Source of the DNA: Pseudomonadota bacterium
Lineage (GTDB): Bacteria > Pseudomonadota > Gammaproteobacteria > Xanthomonadales > Xanthomonadaceae
DNA: 28,793 nt
Direction: 5' to 3'
Assembly: GCA_023419315.1 (NCBI GenBank)
Contig: JAEZYE010000027.1
Location: 1 to 28,793, forward strand
Below are positions 14,101 to 22,663 of the stretch, piece by piece. Both the position numbers and the translations under genes were made by a program. Each line of letters opens with the position of its first letter. The first letter of the stretch is position 1. Below the pieces are notes generated by a model that searched no databases, was not told the DNA's origin, and saw only the letters and a list, made by a program, of their open reading frames with translations.

Positions 14101-17100
14101 GCCAACACGACGAGCTGGATCCACAGGCGCCGCCTTCGGGCGGACGCCTGGGCGGCGGCCTCGTGGAGTTCTCCACCCGCCGCCGCGTGACCATCGCGAT
14201 GATCACGCTGACCATGCTGCTGTTCGGTGCGATTGCGCTGGGCAGCCTGAAGGTCAACCTGCTGCCTGACCTGAGCTATCCCACGCTCACCGTGCGTACC
14301 GAATACACCGGCGCTGCCCCGTCGGAAATCGAGACGCTGATCTCCGAGCCGGTGGAAGAAGCGCTGGGCGTGGTCAAGAACCTCCGCAAGCTGAAATCCG
14401 TCTCGCGCACCGGCCAGAGCGATGTGGTGCTGGAGTTCGCCTGGGGCACGGACATGGACCAGGCCAGCCTGGAAGTCCGCGACAAGATGGAAGTGCTGAC
14501 GTTGCCGCTGGAAGCGAAGGCGCCGGTGCTGCTGCGCTTCAATCCCTCCACCGAGCCGATAGTCCGCCTCGCGCTGTCGCCGAAGGATGCGCCGCGCACC
14601 GATGCCGACGCCGTGCGCCAGCTGATCGAGTTGCGCCGCTACGCCGATGACGATCTGAAGAAGAAGCTCGAACCGGTCGAAGGCGTGGCCGCTGTGAAGA
14701 TCGGCGGCGGCCTGGAAGATGAAATCCAGGTCGATATCGATCAGCAGAAGCTGGCCCAGCTCAACCTGCCCATCGACACCGTCATCCAGCGCCTGCAGCA
14801 GGAAAACATCAATATTTCCGGCGGCCGGCTGGAAGAAGGTTCGCAGCGTTACCTCGTGCGCACGGTGAACCAGTTCGCCGACGTCAACGAAATCCGCGAA
14901 ATGCTGGTCACCGCGCAGAGCGGCGGCAGCGACAGCGCGGCGCAGTCGGCGGCGCAGCAGATGGCGGCGATTGCCGCGTCCACCGGTTCGGCGGCCGCGA
15001 TGGCGGCGGCGGCATCGGTGCAGAGCGCCTCGTCGGGTTCCAGTGGCGCGATCGCCGGCGGCATGCCCGTGCGCCTGAAAGACATCGCGGTCGTGCGCCA
15101 AGGCTACAAGGAACGCGAAGCGATCATCCGCCTGGGCGGCAAGGAAGCGGTCGAACTGGCGATCTACAAGGAAGGCGACGCGAACACCGTGGCGACGGCC
15201 GATGCGGTGAAGAAGCGGCTGGAGGACATCAAGGCGCAGATTCCGCCGACCGTCGAACTGACCACCATCGAAGACCAGTCGATCTTCATCGAACACGCCA
15301 TCGCCGACGTCAAGAAGGACGCCGTGATCGGCGGCATCCTGGCGATCCTCATCATCTTCCTGTTCCTGCGCGACGGCTGGAGCACGTTCGTCATCAGCCT
15401 GTCGCTGCCGGTGTCGATCATCACCACGTTCTTCTTCATGGGCCAGTTCGGCCTGAGCTTGAACGTGATGTCGCTCGGCGGCCTGGCGTTGGCGACCGGC
15501 CTGGTCGTGGACGACTCGATCGTCGTGCTGGAAAGCATCGCCAAGGCGCGCGAACGCGGGCTGGGCATCCTTGAAGCAGCCATCGTCGGCACGCGCGAAG
15601 TGAGCATGGCGGTGGTCGCGTCCACGTTGACCACGATCGCCGTGTTCCTGCCGCTGATCTTCGTCGACGGCATTGCCGGCCAGCTGTTCCGCGATCAGGC
15701 GATGACGGTGGCGATTGCAATCGCGATCTCGCTGGTCGTGGCAATGACGCTGATTCCGATGCTGAGCTCGTTGAAGGGACGGCCGCCGATGGCGTTCCCG
15801 GAAGAGCCGTCGCATCCGCAGTGGCGTCCGGATTCGAAACTGCAGCGTCCGCTGGCGGCCGGCGGTCGCGTGATCGGCGCGGCCAGCCGCGGCGCCTCGT
15901 TCGGCGTGTTCTGGGTGTTCGTGCGCGCATGGCGTGGCATCGGAGCCATCGTCGGGCCGGTGATGCGCAAGCTCAGCGATCTGGCGATGCTGCCGTACCA
16001 CGCGCTCGAAAACGCCTACCTGCGCACCTTGCCCGGCTCGCTCAAGCGGCCGTGGCTGGTGCTGGGCCTGGCCGCAGCGGCGTTCTTCGCCACCCTGCTG
16101 ACGGTGCCGATGCTGGGTGCGGATCTGATTCCGCAGCTGGCGCAGGATCGTTTCGAAATGACGGTCAAGCTGCCGCCGGGAACTCCTTTGAAGGAAACCG
16201 ACGACCTCGTCCGCGAACTGCAGGAAAAGCACGGCAAGGACGAAGGCGTGCATGCGCTGTACGGCGTCAGCGGCAGCGGCACGCGTCTGGACGCCAGCCC
16301 GACCGAAAGCGGCGAGAACATCGGCAAGCTGACGATCGTGATGGCCAACGGCGGCAACGAGAAAATCGAGTCTGCCGAAACCGAGCGCCTGCGCGAAACC
16401 ATGAAGGCGCATCCGGGCGCACAGGTCGACTTCGCCCGGCCGGAGCTCTTCAGCTTCTCCACGCCGTTGGAAGTCGAACTGCGCGGGCAGGATCTGGCGA
16501 GCATCGAACAGGCCGGACGCAAGCTGGCCGCGATGTTGCGCAAGAACCCCCACTACGCTGACGTGAAGTCGACGGTGGAAGAGGGCTTCCCGGAAATCCA
16601 GATTCGCTTCGATCAGGAACGCGCCGGTGCGCTCGGCCTGACCACGCGCCAGATCGCCGATGTGGTGGTGAAGAAGGTGCGCGGCGAAGTGGCGACGCGC
16701 TACAGCTTCCGTGATCGCAAGATCGACGTGCTGGTGCGGGCGCAGGAAACCGATCGCGACAGCGTCGACAACATCCGCCGCTTGATCGTCAATCCGGGCA
16801 GCAGCCGTCCGGTGACGCTGGACTCGGTTGCCGACGTGGTCGCCACCACCGGCCCGAGTGAAATCCACCGCACCGATCAGATCCGCGTGGCGATCATCTC
16901 GGCCAATCTGCGCGATATCGATCTGGGCGGCGCGGTGCGCGAAGTGCAGCAGATGGTGTCCGATGATCCGCTCGGTGCGGGCGTGGGCATGCACATCGGC
17001 GGCCAGGGCGAAGAGCTTGCCGAGTCGGTGAAGTCGCTGCTGTTCGCCTTCACGCTGGCCGTATTCCTGGTCTACCTGGTGATGGCGTCGCAATTCGAAT

Positions 17101-17624
17101 CGCTGCTGCACCCGTTCGTCATCCTGTTCACCATCCCGCTGGCGCTGGTGGGCGCGGTGCTCGCTTTGATGATGACGCGCTCGCCGATCTCGGTGGTGGT
17201 CTTCATCGGCTTGATCCTGCTCGTCGGCCTGGTCGTGAAGAACGCGATCATCCTGATCGACAAGGTCAACCAGTTGCGCGAAGCCGGCGTCGCCAAGCGC
17301 GAAGCGCTGGTGGAAGGCGCACGTTCGCGTCTGCGTCCCATCGTGATGACCACGCTCTGCACGCTGTTCGGCTTCGCCCCGCTGGCCATCGCGCCGCTGC
17401 TGGGCAGCCCCGGTGCGGAAGTGCGCTCGCCGATGGCGATCACGGTGATCGGCGGCCTGCTGGTGTCGACACTGCTGACGCTGGTGGTGATTCCGGTGGT
17501 GTATGACCTGATGGACCGCCGCAGCGACGAGTACTACCGCGAACGTGGCCGGCGTGCACGCGCCGCCGCCCACGGTATCGATGGCAACAGCGAAGGCGGC
17601 GAGGCCGCTCCGGAGCACGCATGA
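14097..17624 (+). CDS. RND efflux transporter permease, first of two (long form)
   Basis: A 1175-residue resistance-nodulation-division permease, longer than the usual 1020-1050. The proton relay is intact: Asp472-Asp473 in GLVVDDSIVVLES (helix 4) and Lys1048 in GLVVKNAIILID (helix 10). The N-terminal helix (about 30-50), the periplasmic porter loops and the repeated second half are all present. The extra length comes mainly from an Ala/Ser-rich insert at about 274-322 and a long cytoplasmic link at about 561-640 between helices 6 and 7. It should expel small molecules by proton antiport as a trimer with the adaptor. The substrate is unknown. ATGA overlaps join it to the adaptor upstream and the second permease downstream, as in MdtABC- and MuxABC-like systems with two permeases. 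Confidence 0.93.
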   Translation: MSQHDELDPQAPPSGGRLGGGLVEFSTRRRVTIAMITLTMLLFGAIALGSLKVNLLPDLSYPTLTVRTEYTGAAPSEIETLISEPVEEALGVVKNLRKLKSVSRTGQSDVVLEFAWGTDMDQASLEVRDKMEVLTLPLEAKAPVLLRFNPSTEPIVRLALSPKDAPRTDADAVRQLIELRRYADDDLKKKLEPVEGVAAVKIGGGLEDEIQVDIDQQKLAQLNLPIDTVIQRLQQENINISGGRLEEGSQRYLVRTVNQFADVNEIREMLVTAQSGGSDSAAQSAAQQMAAIAASTGSAAAMAAAASVQSASSGSSGAIAGGMPVRLKDIAVVRQGYKEREAIIRLGGKEAVELAIYKEGDANTVATADAVKKRLEDIKAQIPPTVELTTIEDQSIFIEHAIADVKKDAVIGGILAILIIFLFLRDGWSTFVISLSLPVSIITTFFFMGQFGLSLNVMSLGGLALATGLVVDDSIVVLESIAKARERGLGILEAAIVGTREVSMAVVASTLTTIAVFLPLIFVDGIAGQLFRDQAMTVAIAIAISLVVAMTLIPMLSSLKGRPPMAFPEEPSHPQWRPDSKLQRPLAAGGRVIGAASRGASFGVFWVFVRAWRGIGAIVGPVMRKLSDLAMLPYHALENAYLRTLPGSLKRPWLVLGLAAAAFFATLLTVPMLGADLIPQLAQDRFEMTVKLPPGTPLKETDDLVRELQEKHGKDEGVHALYGVSGSGTRLDASPTESGENIGKLTIVMANGGNEKIESAETERLRETMKAHPGAQVDFARPELFSFSTPLEVELRGQDLASIEQAGRKLAAMLRKNPHYADVKSTVEEGFPEIQIRFDQERAGALGLTTRQIADVVVKKVRGEVATRYSFRDRKIDVLVRAQETDRDSVDNIRRLIVNPGSSRPVTLDSVADVVATTGPSEIHRTDQIRVAIISANLRDIDLGGAVREVQQMVSDDPLGAGVGMHIGGQGEELAESVKSLLFAFTLAVFLVYLVMASQFESLLHPFVILFTIPLALVGAVLALMMTRSPISVVVFIGLILLVGLVVKNAIILIDKVNQLREAGVAKREALVEGARSRLRPIVMTTLCTLFGFAPLAIAPLLGSPGAEVRSPMAITVIGGLLVSTLLTLVVIPVVYDLMDRRSDEYYRERGRRARAAAHGIDGNSEGGEAAPEHA

Positions 17625-20600
17625 GCGTCGCAGAGTTCAGCATCAAGCGGCCGGTCACGACGATCATGTTCTTCGTGTCGTTGTTCGTGATCGGCCTGAT
17701 CGCGGCCATCCGCCTGCCGCTGGAGGCGTTCCCCGACGTCTCGCCGCCTTTCATCATGGTGCAGTTGCCGTACAGCGGATCCACGCCGGAAGAGGTGGAA
17801 CGCACGGTGCTGCGCCCGGTGGAAGAGGCGCTCTCGACCATGACCGGCATCAAGCGCATGGATGGCAGCGCGCGCGCCGACGGGGCCAACGTGTTCATCC
17901 AGTTCTCGGACTGGAACCGCGACGTCGCGATTGCCGCGTCCGAGGCGCGCGAGCGCATCGACGCCATCCGCGATGATCTGCCGGACGATCTGCAGCGCTA
18001 TTTCGTCTTCAAGTTCTCGACGACCGACGAGCCCGTGCTGCGCGTGAGGCTGGCCAGCGCCATGGATCTGACCGGCGCGTACGACATGATCGATCGCGAG
18101 TTCAAGCGCCGGCTGGAGCGTATTCCGGGCGTCGCACGCGTCGAGGTGTCCGGCGCGCCGGCCAACGAGGTCGAGATCGCCATCGATCCGGATCGCCTCA
18201 CCGCACACAACCTGGGCCTCAATGAACTGACCACGCGCCTGCAGTCGGCGAACTTTTCCGTATCCGCCGGGCAGATTTACGACGGCGGCCGCCGCCTGCG
18301 CGTGCAGCCGGTGGGCGAACTGAGCGATCTGGAACAGTTGCGCGGACTGGTGCTGAACAACACCGGTCTGCGCCTGGGCGATATCGCCGAAGTCCGCCTG
18401 AAGCCGGCGCGCATGGACTACGGACGCCGGCTCGATGGCCGCGCGGCCGTCGGCCTGGACATCTTCAAGGAACGCAACGCCAACCTGGTGGATGTCTCCA
18501 GCGCTGCATTGAAGGAAGTCGAGGCCATCAAGGACAACCCGGCGCTGAGCGACGTGCAGATCCTGGTGATGGACAACCAGGGCGACAACGTCACGTCTTC
18601 GCTGCTGAGCCTGGCCGAAGCCGGCGGCATCGGTCTGGTGTTGTCGATCGCGGTGCTGTTCTTCTTCCTGCGCCACTGGCCGTCCACGTTGATGGTGACG
18701 CTGGCGATTCCGATCTGCTTCGTGATGACGCTGGGCTTCATGTATTTCGCCGGCGTCACCTTGAACATCCTCAGCATGATGGGCCTGCTGCTGGCGGTCG
18801 GCATGCTGGTCGACAACGCCGTGGTGGTGGTGGAGAGCATCTACCAGGAACGCGAGCGGATGCCGGGCCAGCCCATCTGGGCCTCCATCGTCGGCACCCG
18901 CCATGTGGCGATTGCCTTGTCGGCGGGCACGCTGTGCCACTGCATCGTGTTCGTGCCGACGATGTTCGGCGAGCGCAACATGCTGAGCATCTTCCTCTCG
19001 CAGATCGCCATCACGATTTCGGTGTCGCTGCTGGCTTCGTGGCTGGTGGCGGTCAGCCTGATCCCGATGCTGTCGGCGCGGATGAAGACACCGCCGGCGG
19101 TCGCCAAGCCGGGCGGCCTGATTCCGCGCATGCAGAACGGCTATGCGCGCCTGCTGCGCTGGACGCTGGCACATCGCGGCTGGAGCGTGCTGGGCATCAT
19201 CCTGGTGGTCGTGGTCAGCTTCATTCCGGCCACGCAGATGAAGACCAACATGTTCGGCGGCGAGGATGCCGGCGAAACACGCGTGTTCTATCAATGGAAG
19301 GGCGCGTACACCAAGGAACAGATGTCGTCCGAGGTCGCGAAGGTCGAGCAGTATCTGGAAGCCAATCGCAAGCGCTTCAAGATCACCCAGATCTATTCGT
19401 TCTTCAGCGAGCAGGGCTGGGGTGGCACGAACATCAAGTTCGACACCGCGGATCTGGACGAGAGCAAGCAGCTGGTCGAAGCGATCCGCAAGGATCTGCC
19501 CAAGTCGGCGCGCGCCAACATCGGTATCGGCAACCAGGGCGGTCCGGGTGGCGGCGGTGGCGGGCAGGGGCCGCAGAGCGTCTCCGTGCAGCTTGTGGGC
19601 GACTCGACCAAGACGTTGACCGAACTTGCCAACGACATCGTGCCGATGCTCGCCAAGCGCAAGGAACTGGCCGACGTGCGCGTCAACAGCGGTGACCAGA
19701 ACAGCGAACTGGCGGTGCGCGTGGATCGCGAGCGTGCGCTGGCGTTCGGCTTCAGCGCGCAGGAAGTGGGCCGCTTCGTCGAGTTGGCGTTGCGCGGTGC
19801 GCCGCTTCGCGAATTCCGGCGCGGCGAAACTGAAGTGCCGGTCTGGATCCGCTTCGCCGGCGCCGAGCATTACGGCGCCGAAGATCTGGAAGCCTTCACC
19901 GTGCGGGCGCCGGACGGGCGCAGCGTCCCCTTGCTGAGCATGGTGCAGGTGGCGGTCAAGCCGTCGGCGACCGAAGTGCAGCGCGCCAACCGGCAGACCA
20001 CGCTGACTATCCAGGCCAATCTGGTGGACAAGGTGTCGATGCCGGAAGCGCGCAAGGCGATGGAAGACACGCTGAAGGCCGTGGCGTATCCGCCGGGCTA
20101 CAGCTACACCTTCGAGGGCGGCAGTTTCGAGGAAGACGAGGAGGCCATGCAGCAGATGATGTTCAATCTGCTGATCGCCTTGATCATGATCTACGTGGTG
20201 ATGGCGGCGGTGTTCGAATCCCTGCTGTTCCCGTCGGCGATCATGAGCGGCGTGCTGTTCTCGGTGTTCGGCGTGTTCTGGCTGTTCTGGCTGACCGGAA
20301 CCGAGTTCAACATCATGGCGTTCATCGGCATCCTCGTGCTGATGGGTGTGGTGGTGAACAACGGCATCGTGATGATCGAGCACATCAACAACCTGCGACG
20401 GCGCGGCATGTCACGCACTGAGGCGCTGGTCGAGGGCAGCCGTGAACGCCTGCGGCCGATCATGATGACGATGGGCACCGCCATCCTGGCGATGGTGCCG
20501 ATTGCGGTCAGCAATACGCAGCTGGCCGGTGACGGTCCGCCTTACTTCCCGATGGCGCGCGCCATCGCCGGTGGCCTGGCGTTCTCCACCGTCGTCAGCC

Positions 20601-20731
20601 TGTTGTTCCTGCCGACCATCTACGCATTGCTGGATGATCTGCGCAACGGAACGGTGCGCACCATCCGCCGCGCCCGCGGCAAGCCGGCGCAGCCGGTGGC
20701 GGCCAGCCTCACTGCGCTCAAGGCGGAGTAA
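17621..20731 (+). CDS. RND efflux transporter permease, second of two
   Basis: A 1036-residue RND permease of normal length, starting MSVAEFSIKRPVTTIMFF with the first membrane helix at about 12-30. The two-fold repeated plan is clear, with LRPVEEALSTMTGIKRM, FKRRLERIPGVARVEV and VEGSRERLRPIMMTMG. The relay positions differ from its partner: helix 4 has Asp398-Asn399 (GMLVDNAVVVVES) where AcrB has Asp-Asp, and helix 10 has Asn913 (GVVVNNGIVMIE) where AcrB has Lys. A glycine-rich stretch lies near residue 645 in the second periplasmic loop. Proton coupling may therefore differ, or the subunit may depend on its partner in a mixed trimer. The gene overlaps the first permease by four bases and ends the operon before a strong terminator. 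Confidence 0.92.
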   Translation: MSVAEFSIKRPVTTIMFFVSLFVIGLIAAIRLPLEAFPDVSPPFIMVQLPYSGSTPEEVERTVLRPVEEALSTMTGIKRMDGSARADGANVFIQFSDWNRDVAIAASEARERIDAIRDDLPDDLQRYFVFKFSTTDEPVLRVRLASAMDLTGAYDMIDREFKRRLERIPGVARVEVSGAPANEVEIAIDPDRLTAHNLGLNELTTRLQSANFSVSAGQIYDGGRRLRVQPVGELSDLEQLRGLVLNNTGLRLGDIAEVRLKPARMDYGRRLDGRAAVGLDIFKERNANLVDVSSAALKEVEAIKDNPALSDVQILVMDNQGDNVTSSLLSLAEAGGIGLVLSIAVLFFFLRHWPSTLMVTLAIPICFVMTLGFMYFAGVTLNILSMMGLLLAVGMLVDNAVVVVESIYQERERMPGQPIWASIVGTRHVAIALSAGTLCHCIVFVPTMFGERNMLSIFLSQIAITISVSLLASWLVAVSLIPMLSARMKTPPAVAKPGGLIPRMQNGYARLLRWTLAHRGWSVLGIILVVVVSFIPATQMKTNMFGGEDAGETRVFYQWKGAYTKEQMSSEVAKVEQYLEANRKRFKITQIYSFFSEQGWGGTNIKFDTADLDESKQLVEAIRKDLPKSARANIGIGNQGGPGGGGGGQGPQSVSVQLVGDSTKTLTELANDIVPMLAKRKELADVRVNSGDQNSELAVRVDRERALAFGFSAQEVGRFVELALRGAPLREFRRGETEVPVWIRFAGAEHYGAEDLEAFTVRAPDGRSVPLLSMVQVAVKPSATEVQRANRQTTLTIQANLVDKVSMPEARKAMEDTLKAVAYPPGYSYTFEGGSFEEDEEAMQQMMFNLLIALIMIYVVMAAVFESLLFPSAIMSGVLFSVFGVFWLFWLTGTEFNIMAFIGILVLMGVVVNNGIVMIEHINNLRRRGMSRTEALVEGSRERLRPIMMTMGTAILAMVPIAVSNTQLAGDGPPYFPMARAIAGGLAFSTVVSLLFLPTIYALLDDLRNGTVRTIRRARGKPAQPVAASLTALKAE

Positions 20732-20766
20732 GCAGCGCCGGTGGAACGGCGATGGCTCCAATGAAG

Positions 20767-20792
20767 AAAGGCCGGCGAAAGCCGGCCTTTTT
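20767..20792 (+). terminator. Intrinsic terminator of the RND operon
   Basis: AAAGGCCGGC (20767-20776) pairs perfectly with GCCGGCCTTT (20781-20790) around a GAAA tetraloop, followed by more T. It lies 36 bases after the permease stop. The A-run on the left could also help terminate the minus-strand traB-like transcript. Confidence 0.92.
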
Positions 20793-20867
20793 CATGCGTG
20801 ATGACGTGCTGGGAACAAGTGCGTCATCGGGCTGCGGGACGTCGCAATGACGCCGCGATCGCCAGCC

Positions 20868-22130
20868 TCAGCCGACCAGCTTCCCGAGCATCCGCAAACC
20901 GCCAGTCCACACGCCAATCGCCGTACCGAGACTGGTCAGGAAGAAATTGAGCAGCACGCGCGCGACGCGGTTCTTCCACCAGCCGCGCACGGTCTGCACG
21001 TCATCGCGCAGCGCCAGGAAGTCGGCATAGGTCGGCTTGCGCAGGCTGGCTTCGACCAATGCGCTGACCGTGCCCGACGCCAGCGCCGGATGCAGCGGCG
21101 TGAGCGGCGAAGAAATGAACGCGGCCAGGATGCTCAACGGATGACCGCCGGCAATCGCACAGCCGATGGCGCCGAGTACGCCGGTCGCCAGTACCCATTG
21201 CACGATGAGGTCCGAACCGACGTCCACGCCGCCACGGTAGAAGCCCCACGCGAATCCGCCCAGCACGAACACCGCGAGGAAAATCGTGAACCACGGAATC
21301 TTGCTGGCTTCCGGAACGTGTTCCAGTTCCGCCAGCGTGGACGCCGGATCGCCACTGTCTTCGCGAAGGTGGCGTTCCAGCCCTTGCAGGTGGCCCGCGC
21401 CGACCACCGCGAGCATGCGATGCGGTGCTGCGCCCGGATTTCCGTCGAATGGCGCGCCGGCCTGGCGCAGGCGCGTAGCCATGTAGCGATCACGTTCGGC
21501 GATGACGGTTTCGTACAGGGCGGGGTTGTCCTGGGCGAATTCACCGAAGCTGGATTCGAGCATGTCGCCCTGCTTGAGCTTCTCGATTTCCGCATCACCG
21601 ACTTCTTCGTCGGCAAACATGCTGGCCATGATGCCGGCGCTGATTTTCGTGCGCCCCCACCAGCTCAGTCGACGCAGCGCGCGCTTGAAGGTCAGGCCGA
21701 CTTCGCGATCGATCAGGTGCACCGGCAGGCCGCGCTCGCGGGCGTCGAGCGCACCGGCCTTGAGTTCGGCGCCCGGTTCGACATCGAGTTGTTCGGCCAG
21801 CCGGCGCTGATAGGCGGCGAGCGCGAGGTTCGCCGCAAACAGATGCGTCTTGCCCTCGCGCAGCACCTTGACGAGATCCAGGCGCGCAAGCGCGTCCGGA
21901 TCGGTCAGGGATTGCAGGCGTCCGGCATCGAGTTCGACGGCGACACTGTCGTATTCGCCGCTCGCGATGGCGGCACGCACGGCTTCGACGCTGGTGCGCG
22001 AGACATGCGCGGTACCGAGCAGGGTGTAGCGCACGCCGCCGCGTTCGACGATGCGATGCGGTTGATCGGCGATGGGATCGGCCACGCCATGCGCGCCGGA
22101 GGAAGGAACTTCGTTCATGGAGTCATTCAT
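20868..22130 (-). CDS. TraB-family (TraB/PrgY) membrane protein
   Basis: A 420-residue protein with an N-terminal TraB domain and a membrane C-terminus. Family marks are RYTLLGTAHVSRTSV (34-48), VAVELDAGR (63-71), the middle motif VGLTFKRAL (144-152) and VVGAGHLQGLERHL (242-255). The conserved His and Glu residues suggest a metal-dependent hydrolase fold related to GumN/Tiki. About four hydrophobic segments follow at 279-298, 306-328, 330-350 and 391-412. The founding member, PrgY/TraB of Enterococcus, lowers pheromone activity; the role in Gram-negatives is unknown. The ATG at 22130 overlaps the acetyltransferase stop. An ATG at 22118 would drop four residues, and neither has a ribosome-binding site. 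It is the last gene of the minus-strand run. Confidence 0.82.
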   Translation of the reverse strand: MNDSMNEVPSSGAHGVADPIADQPHRIVERGGVRYTLLGTAHVSRTSVEAVRAAIASGEYDSVAVELDAGRLQSLTDPDALARLDLVKVLREGKTHLFAANLALAAYQRRLAEQLDVEPGAELKAGALDARERGLPVHLIDREVGLTFKRALRRLSWWGRTKISAGIMASMFADEEVGDAEIEKLKQGDMLESSFGEFAQDNPALYETVIAERDRYMATRLRQAGAPFDGNPGAAPHRMLAVVGAGHLQGLERHLREDSGDPASTLAELEHVPEASKIPWFTIFLAVFVLGGFAWGFYRGGVDVGSDLIVQWVLATGVLGAIGCAIAGGHPLSILAAFISSPLTPLHPALASGTVSALVEASLRKPTYADFLALRDDVQTVRGWWKNRVARVLLNFFLTSLGTAIGVWTGGLRMLGKLVG

Positions 22131-22653
22131 TCGTGGGAGCGTCCGCATCGCCGCTGCCAAGCGCGCGCTGCATCTGCACGGTGTCCAGCCAGCGGCCGTG
22201 CTTGCGGCCCAGCCCCTGGAAAACGCCGACGGTACGGAAGCCGAGTTTTTCGTGCAGCGCCACCGAAGCCCCGTTCGCGGGCTCGCCGATGACCGCGATC
22301 ATCTGCCGATAGCCGCGCGCCTCGCACGCTTCGACAAGCGCCTGCAGCAGTTGCCTCCCGATACCCCGCCCCTGGAAGCGTGGCTCGATGTACACGGTGT
22401 CTTCCACCGTCCAGCGATAGCCGATGCGGCTGCGGTAGCTGCTGGCATAGGCGTAGCCGGCGAATTCGCCATCGACTTCGGCCACGATGTAGGGATAGCC
22501 GGCCGCCGTGATGTCATGCAGGCGCCGCAGCATCTCGGCTTCGTCGGGGACGTCGTATTCGTAGGTGGCAACGCGCTCTCGCACTTCGTCGGCATACAGC
22601 GCGGTGATGGAGGCCACATCCGATTCGGTGGCTTCGCGGATGTGGGCGGGCAC
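22123..22653 (-). CDS. GNAT acetyltransferase, phosphinothricin-acetyltransferase-like
   Basis: A 176-residue GCN5-type N-acetyltransferase. It follows the PAT/Bar (MnaT) pattern: IREATESDVASITALYADEV at the start, YAYASSYRSRIGYRWTVEDT (68-87), the acetyl-CoA loop QGRGIGR (94-100) and EKLGFRTVGVFQGLGRKHGRW near the end. Relatives acetylate small amines or amino-acid analogues such as methionine sulfone or phosphinothricin. The true substrate here is not known. It starts ten bases after aguB and overlaps the TraB-family gene, so it is cotranscribed with both. Confidence 0.88.
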   Translation of the reverse strand: MPAHIREATESDVASITALYADEVRERVATYEYDVPDEAEMLRRLHDITAAGYPYIVAEVDGEFAGYAYASSYRSRIGYRWTVEDTVYIEPRFQGRGIGRQLLQALVEACEARGYRQMIAVIGEPANGASVALHEKLGFRTVGVFQGLGRKHGRWLDTVQMQRALGSGDADAPTNE

Positions 22654-22663
22654 GCGGTGGACC

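Noticed and set aside
13929..17618. A 1229-codon open frame on the minus strand across the first RND permease
   Set aside because: It is a shadow of the permease gene, rich in His, Arg, Asp and Gln with no recognisable motifs.
17534..20383. A 949-codon open frame on the minus strand across the second RND permease
   Set aside because: Same shadow effect; the plus-strand permease has clear family motifs and overlaps its neighbour by ATGA.
22123..22653. Calling the GNAT enzyme a polyamine (spermidine/putrescine) acetyltransferase because of the aguA/aguB context
   Set aside because: Its motifs match the phosphinothricin/methionine-sulfone acetyltransferase type; context alone is not enough.
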